Positions 6,073 through 12,734 of a stretch of DNA of 12,980 bases are shown here, piece after piece. Numbering within the stretch: position 1 is the first letter of the stretch; every line of letters begins with the position of its first letter. A program made the translations under genes and the position numbers. The DNA is from J038 sp036734085. GTDB taxonomy: Bacteria > Chloroflexota > Anaerolineae > Aggregatilineales > Phototrophicaceae. Under the pieces are notes generated by a model, which saw nothing but the letters and a program-made list of their open reading frames with translations, made no database searches and was not told the origin of the DNA. The stretch spans positions 1 through 12,980 of the forward strand of contig DAIMZF010000092.1 of assembly GCA_036734085.1 (NCBI GenBank), read 5' to 3'.

Positions 6073-8181
6073 ATGTTAGCTGAAATCGGATTTAGTGCGA
6101 CGTTATTGGCTCTGCTGGCGTGTGTTTATGCCGTTCCCGCCGCGTTGTATGGCGCATGGAAGCACCAGGAACGCTGGGTGGTTAGTGCGCGGAATGCCGC
6201 CATCGCTACTTTTCCTCTGTTGACGATTGCATGTGGTGTGTTGCTCATCGCGCTGATGATTGGCGATTATCAGATTAATTACGTCCGCGCCACGACAGAC
6301 CCCAGCACACCGGATTTTTACCGCTTTACGGCCTTGTGGGGGTCGCAACAGGGGTCTTTGTTGTTCTGGTCATTGACCATGAGCCTGTTTATCATGCTGG
6401 CGATGGTGTTTAACTGGCGCAAGGAGCGCCGTCTGATGCCTTACGTCATCGTTTTTTCGTCCGTGACGTTGGCGTTTTTTCTGGCGCTGTCGGTCTTTCT
6501 GGAAAACCCGTTTGAGCGTGTATGGTTCCCGGCGAACGAGACCATGCCGGTACAGACTAAAATCGCTAACGCCGTGGATTCCATGTTTGCCCCGCCCAAC
6601 ATGGAAGCACCGCCCGCGCAACTGCTCGCCAACAACGCACAAGGGCTAAACCCCCTGCTACGACACTTCGGCATGATTATCCACCCGCCGATGCTGTATC
6701 TGGGCTTTGTGGGCTTTACCATCCCGTTTGCGTTTGCGATGGCCGCGCTTGCCAGTGGCGATCTATCCACCAATTGGATTAAAGCCACACGGCGCTGGAC
6801 GCTGGTCTCGTGGTTGTTCCTCAGCTTAGGGCTGATTCTCGGCGGGCGTTGGGCGTATGATGTGCTGGGATGGGGGGGCTACTGGGGCTGGGATCCTGTG
6901 GAGAACGCCGCCTTCCTGCCCTGGTTGGTGGGCACGGCCTTCTTGCATAGCGTGATGATCCAGGAAAAGCGCGGGATGTTGAAGGTATGGAACATGATGC
7001 TCGTCATCGCCACATTTAGCGCGGTGATGTTCGGCACATTTGCCACCCGTAGCGGCCTGATTTCCAGCGTGCATAGTTTTGCACGGAGCAATATCGGCCT
7101 GCCGATGTTCCTGTTTTGGGCAGGCATTACGCTGGTGGCGGTTGCCCTGCTGGTGTGGCGCTGGAACGGCGGCAAGCTAAAAGATGAACATCACTTCACC
7201 GGCTGGCTAAGCCGCGAAGGGATGTTTGTGCTGAATAACATCGTCTTTATCGCGCTGACCGCCGCTATCTTCTGGGGGAGCTTCGGCGCGCCGATTATCT
7301 CCGAACTGTTTTTTAATGAGCAGATTACACTCAGCACGGAATATTATATGCGCGTCACCCCGCCGCTATTCGCCGCCATGTACCTGCTGATGGGCATTGC
7401 GCCGTTAGCCGCATGGGGCGCTATTTCCGCCCGGAGGCTGGGGCGTGCGCTCGTTCTGCCACTCGTGCTGACTGGAATCACGGTTGTGTTGTTGTTCATC
7501 ACGGGCATTACATCGCTGGCCGCGCTGGTCTCTTACGCTGTGGTGTTCATGGCAGGTTATGTGGCGCTGTATGAGATTGGGCGCGGCATCCTGGCCCGCA
7601 TGAAGACCCGCAAGGAAGACCCATTCAGCGCATTTATCGCCATCTTCACGCGCAATCGGCGGCGTTATGGGGGGTATATTGTGCATCTGGGGATTGTGGT
7701 CATTGGCATAGGCGTTATCGGCAGTACATTATTCCAGGTGGAACGCCAACAGGCGCTGGATGTGGGCGAAAGTATGCGCGTTAACGAGGAATACACGCTC
7801 CGCTTTGACCATATGACCGACGCCATCGCGGAGGACATGCGCCTGATGACGGTGGCTGATGTGACGGTCATCCGCAATGGGGAAGAAATCGCCCGGTTGC
7901 GCCCCCGCATTGACCACTTCGAGCAAATGCCGATGACCATTGCCGGAGCGCATAGCACGTTTGAAAATGACTTTTATGTGTTGCTCATCCCATCACCAGA
8001 TTTTACGTTTACACGGGCGACATTTAAGGTTTACATCAACCCATTGATTAATCTGGTATGGTGGGGCGGGTTAATCCTGATTGTTGGCACGGTGATTTCC
8101 GCATGGCCGCAACAATCCGCGCCTGCCCGCGTGACCAGTAGCCGCCCATCACAAGTAATAGGAGCAGGAGCTACTGCCTGA
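6073..8181 (+). CDS. ccmF: Cytochrome c haem lyase subunit CcmF (System I)
   Basis: CcmF is the polytopic membrane protein that takes haem from holo-CcmE and joins it to the CXXCH motif of apocytochrome c on the outer face of the membrane. The 702-residue product has many hydrophobic segments and the tryptophan-rich WWD motif WGGYWGWDPVENAAFLPWL (267-285). All four histidines that bind haem in the E. coli protein are present in matching context: H204 in HPPMLYLGF, H292 in GTAFLH, H334 in ISSVHSFA and H538 in IVHLGIVVIG. A periplasmic domain (about 558-655) and a last membrane helix close the protein. Length is close to the usual 650 or so. The ATG at 6073 has a good SD, AAAGGGAA. It is followed after one base by the ccmG-type gene, so the two are one operon. 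CcmE, CcmH and the CcmABC transporter genes are not in the window. Confidence 0.95.
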   Translation: MLAEIGFSATLLALLACVYAVPAALYGAWKHQERWVVSARNAAIATFPLLTIACGVLLIALMIGDYQINYVRATTDPSTPDFYRFTALWGSQQGSLLFWSLTMSLFIMLAMVFNWRKERRLMPYVIVFSSVTLAFFLALSVFLENPFERVWFPANETMPVQTKIANAVDSMFAPPNMEAPPAQLLANNAQGLNPLLRHFGMIIHPPMLYLGFVGFTIPFAFAMAALASGDLSTNWIKATRRWTLVSWLFLSLGLILGGRWAYDVLGWGGYWGWDPVENAAFLPWLVGTAFLHSVMIQEKRGMLKVWNMMLVIATFSAVMFGTFATRSGLISSVHSFARSNIGLPMFLFWAGITLVAVALLVWRWNGGKLKDEHHFTGWLSREGMFVLNNIVFIALTAAIFWGSFGAPIISELFFNEQITLSTEYYMRVTPPLFAAMYLLMGIAPLAAWGAISARRLGRALVLPLVLTGITVVLLFITGITSLAALVSYAVVFMAGYVALYEIGRGILARMKTRKEDPFSAFIAIFTRNRRRYGGYIVHLGIVVIGIGVIGSTLFQVERQQALDVGESMRVNEEYTLRFDHMTDAIAEDMRLMTVADVTVIRNGEEIARLRPRIDHFEQMPMTIAGAHSTFENDFYVLLIPSPDFTFTRATFKVYINPLINLVWWGGLILIVGTVISAWPQQSAPARVTSSRPSQVIGAGATA

Positions 8182-8182
8182 T

Positions 8183-8764
8183 ATGACAGATATTGAAACA
8201 CTCTTGAACCCAACGGACGAAAACCAGCCCACCACCAGCAATTCCTCCCGATGGGGGACAATTGTATTGATGCTGGGTGTCATTATGCTGACGGTAACGG
8301 TCGGCATCGCCTTTATGCGCCAGAATGCCACGCTCGCACCCGGCGCATCTGTGCCGGGCTTCACCGTAACAACATTCGATGGCGAAGAAGTCGCGCTGTC
8401 GGATTTTCGCGGGCAAATCGTCGTGCTCAACTTCTGGGCGAGTTGGTGCGCCCCATGCCATGACGAAGCGCCGGATTTGCAGTACATCCACGAGACCTAC
8501 GGCGACGCGGGGGTGGTCTTGTTGGGTGTGACCTACGCGGAAAGTACCGTGCAGGATTCAATTGATTTTATGGCGCGTTACGGCCTGACTTACATCAACG
8601 GCCCGGATAGAGGCACGCGGATTTCTCGGCAATATGGCATTACAGGCGTGCCGGAAACTTTCATCATCGACCGCGAAGGGCGGCTCGTGCCCGGCGGCTA
8701 CTTCCCGGGCCCGGTGAACGCGGTTACACTCAGCCGCATGTTAGACGAATTATTGACAAATTAG
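8183..8764 (+). CDS. ccmG: Membrane-anchored thioredoxin-like protein, CcmG/ResA/DsbE type
   Basis: The 193-residue protein has a charged N-terminal tail, one membrane helix (about 25-45) and an exported AhpC/TSA-thioredoxin domain. It carries NFWASWCAPC with the redox pair Cys89/Cys92 and a cis-proline loop TGVPETF (Pro157). The active-site WCAPC followed by HDEAP, and VPGFTVTTFDGEEVALSDFRG before it, are typical of CcmG/ResA/DsbE. These keep apocytochrome c CXXCH cysteines reduced for haem attachment. The ATG lies one base after the ccmF stop (TGA 8179-8181). Two GGAG runs about 10-20 bases upstream, inside the end of ccmF, serve as SD. The pairing with ccmF supports a cytochrome c role; a general disulfide reductase role is less likely. 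The symbol ccmG rather than resA is chosen from this context. Confidence 0.9.
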   Translation: MTDIETLLNPTDENQPTTSNSSRWGTIVLMLGVIMLTVTVGIAFMRQNATLAPGASVPGFTVTTFDGEEVALSDFRGQIVVLNFWASWCAPCHDEAPDLQYIHETYGDAGVVLLGVTYAESTVQDSIDFMARYGLTYINGPDRGTRISRQYGITGVPETFIIDREGRLVPGGYFPGPVNAVTLSRMLDELLTN

Positions 8765-8786
8765 CGCGCTAAGTTTGTTGATTTTT
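8756..8786 (+). terminator. Terminator hairpin overlapping the ccmG stop codon
   Basis: ACAAATTAG pairs with CTAA-G-TTTGT around a CGCG loop (8756-8778, one bulged G), followed by TGATTTTT. The ccmG stop (TAG, 8762-8764) lies within the left arm. The core is the perfect palindrome TTAGCGCGCTAA (8761-8772). The stem is AU-rich, so efficiency is uncertain, but the position between convergent genes and the T run fit a terminator for ccmF-ccmG. Confidence 0.5.
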
Positions 8787-9714
8787 AACGCTGGCGGCGT
8801 AGCAAGTCCCGCAAGGCTTCATCAATCTGCGGGAAGCGGAACTGATAGCCACTTTCCGTTAGGATGGGCGCATACACACGTTGGCTATCCAGCACGCTTG
8901 TCGCCATCTCCCCTAATGCGAAGTGAAGCGCCCACGCCGGGACAGGCACAAATGACGGCCAGCCCCACACCCGCCCCAACGCCGCCATAAATTCCCGATT
9001 GGTGGCCGGGTAAGGCGCAACAACGTTCACCCCACCGTGAATGTCTTCATGTGTGATGAGGTGCAAGATAGCATCGGCCACGTCCGCATTGTGGATCCAC
9101 GGCACCCACTGGCGGCCATCGCCCAATTGCCCACCCATCATCCGCACACCCAACGCCATCGCCGGGAGCGCCCCGCCGCCGCGTTCCAGCACAATGCCAA
9201 TCCGCAAGAGTACCCGTCGCACGCCTAACGCTTCTAAAGGGTCGGATTCTGCTTCCCACAATTTGCATACTTCCGCACGCCAGCCCGTACCGGGTGTGGT
9301 GATTTCACCGATGGCTAGCTCTCCGCGTGTGCCATAATACCCCACCGCAGATGCCTGATGTACGGCACGGGGTTTTTGCGGCGCGGCGGCCACCGCCTGC
9401 ACAACAGCGCGGGTTGCATCCAGCCGACTTTGCAGAACCACCCGGCGATGGGTGGCCGTCCAGCGCCAGTGCGCGACATTTTGCCCCGCCAGATTGATGA
9501 TAACCGTATCCGCATTGATGAGGTGCGACCATCCTTCCGGCGTAAGCGCATCCCATGCGTGCAGATGCACATTAGGCGGCAGATGGCGCAACGCCTCCCG
9601 GCGGCGTAGCGGATTACGTGTAAGGACATAAACTTCGTAGCCATTACGAGAAAGCAGAGGCACAAGTCGCCGTCCGATGAGTCCCGTCCCACCTGTGATA
9701 ATTACTCGTGTCAT
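8785..9714 (-). CDS. NAD(P)-dependent epimerase of the TIGR01777 (YfcH/SDR39U1) family
   Basis: The 309-residue product is an atypical extended short-chain dehydrogenase. The Rossmann nucleotide loop ITGGTGLIGRRL is at residues 6-17, the conserved strand SAVGYYG at 122-128, WE at 153-154 and WIHNADVADA at 206-215. A C-terminal DUF1731-type tail (about 258-305) ends with the family pattern RVYAPILTESGYQFRFPQIDEALRD. The substrate of this family is not established. I start it at the ATG at 9714, because AAGGAAG lies six bases upstream. An upstream in-frame ATG (9732) lies before that SD and within the preceding gene. The SD overlaps the stop of the response regulator gene (9725), ten bases away, so the two are co-transcribed and probably translationally coupled. 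It is the last gene of the kinase-regulator operon and converges on ccmG. Confidence 0.92.
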   Translation of the reverse strand: MTRVIITGGTGLIGRRLVPLLSRNGYEVYVLTRNPLRRREALRHLPPNVHLHAWDALTPEGWSHLINADTVIINLAGQNVAHWRWTATHRRVVLQSRLDATRAVVQAVAAAPQKPRAVHQASAVGYYGTRGELAIGEITTPGTGWRAEVCKLWEAESDPLEALGVRRVLLRIGIVLERGGGALPAMALGVRMMGGQLGDGRQWVPWIHNADVADAILHLITHEDIHGGVNVVAPYPATNREFMAALGRVWGWPSFVPVPAWALHFALGEMATSVLDSQRVYAPILTESGYQFRFPQIDEALRDLLRRQR

Positions 9715-9724
9715 GTTGACTTCC

Positions 9725-10366
9725 TTATTCACCGAGCAAGCCTTCGCGCAACGCGATGGATACCGCCTCCGTCCGGCTTTCGACGTTCATCTTCGCCAAT
9801 ATCGAGCTAACATGAAATTTGACGGTGGAACGGGCAAGGCTCAGTTCCAGCGCGATTTGGTCGTTCGTCCGGCCTGCCGCCATTAACTGCAACACCTCTA
9901 TCTCGCGCTCTTTTAGCTGATACTGCGGCTTGGGCGGGCGTATCTGTGACCGGATGAGCGCCTGTGTCGCCTCCGGTGATAGCGTGGCTTTGCCCATCTT
10001 CGCGGCGCGGATGGCGGCGGCTAAATCTGTGATGCCGGTATTTTTCAGCAGATAACTGGTTGCTCCGGCCTTCAGCGCATCCTGCACCAGGTCATCATCG
10101 CCGAAGCTCGTCAGGATGATGATATGCGCGGTGGGATGTTTCGCGCAGATTTGCGCCGTCGCTTGCACCCCATCCATACGGGGCATTTTTAAGTCCATCA
10201 GTACCACATCCGGCTTAAGCTGATTGTAACGCAGGATAGCCTCCTCGCCGTCGCTGGCCTCGCCGACTAACTCCACATCAGACATCGCCCGTAAAAAGCC
10301 GGATAAGCCCTCCCGTACTACGTCATGGTCATCAACAACCATCACGCGGATTTTATCATCACTCAT
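9725..10366 (-). CDS. NarL/LuxR-family response regulator
   Basis: The 213-residue DNA-binding regulator has a receiver domain (1-120) with the acidic pair Asp12/Asp13, the phospho-accepting Asp58 in VVLMDLKMPRMDG, Thr86 and Lys108, all conserved. A LuxR-type helix-turn-helix follows at 151-206 (LKEREIEVLQLMAAGRTNDQ... STVKFHVSSILAKM). It should be phosphorylated by the sensor kinase encoded just upstream and then bind promoter DNA as a dimer. The ATG at 10366 has a strong SD (AAGAAGGAAG) in the 39-base gap after the kinase gene. The product belongs to the NarL/DegU/LiaR-like group. Target genes are unknown; the downstream epimerase and the operon itself are natural candidates. Confidence 0.95.
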   Translation of the reverse strand: MSDDKIRVMVVDDHDVVREGLSGFLRAMSDVELVGEASDGEEAILRYNQLKPDVVLMDLKMPRMDGVQATAQICAKHPTAHIIILTSFGDDDLVQDALKAGATSYLLKNTGITDLAAAIRAAKMGKATLSPEATQALIRSQIRPPKPQYQLKEREIEVLQLMAAGRTNDQIALELSLARSTVKFHVSSILAKMNVESRTEAVSIALREGLLGE

Positions 10367-10405
10367 GACTTTGCTTCCTTCTTAATTATCTTTCACGCTC
10401 TGTCT

Positions 10406-11905
10406 TTAAGTCATCCATTGCAGGCGAATCACCGTTCCTTGTCCCGGTTCACTGTAAATGTTTAAATCTGCGTTCATCTCGGCGGCACGTTCGCGGATGT
10501 TCGCCAGCCCAAAATGGCCGCCGGGAGTCTGCTCTACATCAAACCCGATACCATCATCACTGATGCTCAACGTGAGGTTATCACTATCCCCGAACAAGCC
10601 CACGCTGATGTGCTGGGCGCGGGAATGCTTGGCGATGTTGTTTAGCGCCTCTTGCGCGATGCGATAAAACGCCAGTTGCACATCCGGCGAGAGCCGCCCG
10701 TGAAAATTGCTCTCTAGCTGAATATGCAGGTTTTTGCGCCCGGCAATGGTATTCGTCAAGTGGCGCAGTATCTCGCTTAAATCCGCCTTGACGAGTGATT
10801 CCGGGCGTAGTTCCAGCAGGAGTGTTCGCATCTCCGCCAATGCCCCCTTTGTAAGCCCGACAAGCCGTTGAAGCCCTTCCTGCACATCGGGCGGGGCATC
10901 GGTGTTAAACATCAGTGTTTCGGCGGTGATGCTGGCGGAAAATAACGTCTGGCTTACCGCATCGTGTAAATCTCGCGCAAGGCGTTGGCGCTCGTTGAGT
11001 GTGGCAAGCTCCCGCGCTTGTTCGTACTGGCGGGCGTTAAGGATGGCAATAGCGGCTTGTTTGGCAAAGGTCAGCAGTTTTTCCGCATGGCTGGGGCTAA
11101 AAAAGCCGGGAGGCCGTGCCTGCAAGTTGATGAAGCCGATAAGCTCTTCGCCACTGACGATAGGCGCACCCAGATATGACCGCAGGCCGGTTTCCGCCGC
11201 CAGTTCACTAGGCGGGTTCTTCTGGTCAAAATCCGCAATGATAATCGGCTGGCCGTCCTGTGCCATCTGGTGCAGATAGTCCAGATTTTTAACGTGGACG
11301 GTCAAGCCAGTCACCCGTGCTTCCAGCCCGCCGCCGGTATAATCACGACACCCGACGACACGCGCAATACCGTTCTCTACAATGTCAATCAGGGCTAAAT
11401 CATGGGGGACAACCCGCCCCACATTGAGCAGGATACGATCCAGCACTTCCTGGATTTTAAGCGTGCTGGTCAATACGCTGGTGACATCCGCCAGTGCTTC
11501 CGCGAAGGTACGCTGTTCATGTTCGGCCTGTTCCGCCCGTTTGCGCTCCGTAATATCCCGCATGATGACGATGCTCCCGGCGGGCTTTTTGTAGGAATCA
11601 ATCAAAAGAGAGGTGTTAATCTGCACGTCGATAACCGTGCCGTCCTTCGTGACTCGTTGTGTGTCGGGGGTCAGGAAGGCGTCTTCGCGTTGCAGGATGA
11701 TGTGCGCCCCTGTCAGGCCGGAGGGCGTGCCTTGTGGCACAAAATCCATCGCCTGGCCGACAACCTCACTCAATAGCCAGCCAAAGCGCCGTTCAAACGC
11801 GCTGTTCACATATTGCACCAAACCATCCCGATCATAAATCACCACCGGGTCGGGCAAATTGTCGAGGATGTGGCGCTGGTCTTCTGTCAGGTCTATAGGA
11901 CGCAT
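10406..11905 (-). CDS. Soluble PAS-GAF sensor histidine kinase (NarX/DegS-type HisKA_3)
   Basis: From the ATG at 11905 the product has 499 residues. In order: a PAS domain (about 8-125) with LPDPVVIYDRDGLVQYVNSA, then ITERKRAEQ leading into a short coiled coil; a GAF domain (about 145-295); a HisKA_3 dimerisation domain with the phospho-accepting His314 in RQRLARDLHDAVSQT; and a HATPase domain with N box EALNNIAKHS (419-428), G1 box DDGIGF (450-455) and GLANIRERA. There is no membrane helix, so it senses a cytoplasmic signal through PAS and/or GAF. No haem or Fe-S ligand pattern is evident. An ATG at 11953 would add 16 residues, but it lies inside the -10 box, so I prefer 11905. The SD there is weak (AAGAAAG, rather far). 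An internal GTG is another option. The partner regulator follows after 39 bases. Confidence 0.93.
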   Translation of the reverse strand: MRPIDLTEDQRHILDNLPDPVVIYDRDGLVQYVNSAFERRFGWLLSEVVGQAMDFVPQGTPSGLTGAHIILQREDAFLTPDTQRVTKDGTVIDVQINTSLLIDSYKKPAGSIVIMRDITERKRAEQAEHEQRTFAEALADVTSVLTSTLKIQEVLDRILLNVGRVVPHDLALIDIVENGIARVVGCRDYTGGGLEARVTGLTVHVKNLDYLHQMAQDGQPIIIADFDQKNPPSELAAETGLRSYLGAPIVSGEELIGFINLQARPPGFFSPSHAEKLLTFAKQAAIAILNARQYEQARELATLNERQRLARDLHDAVSQTLFSASITAETLMFNTDAPPDVQEGLQRLVGLTKGALAEMRTLLLELRPESLVKADLSEILRHLTNTIAGRKNLHIQLESNFHGRLSPDVQLAFYRIAQEALNNIAKHSRAQHISVGLFGDSDNLTLSISDDGIGFDVEQTPGGHFGLANIRERAAEMNADLNIYSEPGQGTVIRLQWMT

Positions 11906-11951
11906 ACAGCCGACTTTCTTAATGATCCGCACGAGTTTAGTACACGCCGAC

Positions 11952-11960
11952 ATTATAACA
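11952..11960 (-). promoter_or_regulatory. Extended -10 promoter of the kinase-regulator-epimerase operon
   Basis: On the minus strand the bases read TGTTATAAT, a perfect extended -10 element (TGnTATAAT). No good -35 box is seen, as is usual for this class. The predicted start near 11945 gives a leader of about 40 bases before the ATG at 11905. Confidence 0.6.
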
Positions 11961-12006
11961 TGGGAAATTGTTACAAACCTTTAGGTAAAGCTGAATGAAA
12001 CATCAA

Positions 12007-12018
12007 TTAAGCGCTTAA
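12007..12018. promoter_or_regulatory. Perfect palindrome TTAAGCGCTTAA, LacI-family-like operator candidate
   Basis: This 12-base perfect dyad has the central CG and AAGCGCTT core typical of operators bound by LacI/GalR-family repressors (compare CcpA cre sites). It overlaps the -35 region of the predicted plus-strand promoter at 12015-12045 and lies about 50 bases behind the divergent kinase-operon promoter. No LacI-type gene is in the window, so the regulator is unknown. Confidence 0.4.
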
Positions 12019-12045
12019 CTGATTTTCAGAATGTCGCTGTATAAT
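12015..12045 (+). promoter_or_regulatory. Promoter for the small gene at 12089
   Basis: A perfect TATAAT lies at 12040-12045. The best -35 candidate is TTAACT (12015-12020), with a long 19-base spacer. Transcription would start near 12052. The gene start at 12089 then has an AAGG SD about eight bases upstream. Confidence 0.5.
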
Positions 12046-12088
12046 CCCATCCGATAATACGCATAATCTCAGCATAACAAGGTCAAGC

Positions 12089-12523
12089 ATGAACGCTGTA
12101 TCACAAAATGTTACCGAAAAACTCAATCTTAAGACAACTGAATATACCTATCTTGAGACTAGCCCTATCCACTACATCCGCTACCTGGAATCATCGCGCA
12201 AAGCAGTGGACGAAGGACTTAAGATAACGGATATTATCTACGCTGAAATCACAGAAAAAGATGAAGTACGCTTCTTAGTGGATTACCGTACATCTGGTAT
12301 ACCGCCCGTCACTTACTTTATGAACAGAGCACGGCAATGGGCCGCCAGCTTAACCATTCATCCTCCTGCAAAGATGGCAATCATCCACCCACCCGACCCC
12401 ATCGTAGGCATTACAGGTACGCTCATTAACATGATGCGCTTCGACCATCTGCGCGCGCACTTCTTTCGTGGGGATGATGAAGCCTACGATAAAGCAGTTG
12501 CATGGCTGATGGAACCGTTTTAG
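12089..12523 (+). CDS. Small soluble protein, possibly SpoIIAA/STAS-like; function unknown
   Basis: The 144-residue protein has no signal peptide, membrane helix or cysteine. The pattern from about residue 55 (strand VRFLVDYRTSG, helix with MNRARQWAASL, strand KMAIIHPP, helix ITGTLINMMRF, strand LRAHFFRG, and the final helix DDEAYDKAVAWLMEP) resembles the alternating layout of SpoIIAA/STAS-like proteins, which are frequent as stand-alone genes in Chloroflexota. The ending FFRGDDEAYDKAVAWL is like their common F...DLDEA..WL tail. I do not recognise a conserved phosphorylatable serine, so an anti-sigma-antagonist role is not shown. The coding sequence is visibly more AT-rich than its neighbours. 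It has its own promoter with a palindromic operator candidate and its own terminator, so it is a single-gene unit. Confidence 0.75.
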   Translation: MNAVSQNVTEKLNLKTTEYTYLETSPIHYIRYLESSRKAVDEGLKITDIIYAEITEKDEVRFLVDYRTSGIPPVTYFMNRARQWAASLTIHPPAKMAIIHPPDPIVGITGTLINMMRFDHLRAHFFRGDDEAYDKAVAWLMEPF

Positions 12524-12536
12524 ACTTCATTAAAAG

Positions 12537-12566
12537 ACGGGCAATACTGCTCAACCTATTGCCCGT
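12537..12566. terminator. Terminator hairpin after the 12089 gene
   Basis: ACGGGCAATA (12537-12546) and TATTGCCCGT (12557-12566) form a perfect 10-bp stem with a 10-base loop, 13 bases after the stop codon. An A-rich stretch precedes it but no T run follows on the plus strand, so it is a strong hairpin with a poor tail. The rest of the gap to 12734 shows no gene or RNA that I recognise. Confidence 0.6.
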
Positions 12567-12671
12567 TAAACCGACATCTTCCCCATGAACATGCTGTAAA
12601 CATAACCTGGCACACCGCCTTGTGTATCGCCGCAGTCTATTCACCAACCTGCACGACTTCCCTACGCAACC

Positions 12672-12700
12672 TTGTCTTATCGTGCATTCAGGGCTACCAT
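12672..12700 (+). promoter_or_regulatory. Possible promoter for the gene at 12735
   Basis: TTGTCT (12672-12677) and TACCAT (12695-12700) are 17 bases apart, each matching four of six consensus bases. Transcription would begin near 12707, about 28 bases before the ATG. This is a weak prediction. Confidence 0.3.
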
Positions 12701-12734
12701 GCTACCTGCTTTGACGTGAGATGAGGCAAGATTT

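Noticed and set aside
8761..12018. Two similar 12-base palindromes (TTAGCGCGCTAA at 8761 and TTAAGCGCTTAA at 12007) as copies of one operator
   Set aside because: The cores differ (GCGCGC versus AGCGCT), and the first is explained by the terminator stem, so a shared regulator is not supported.
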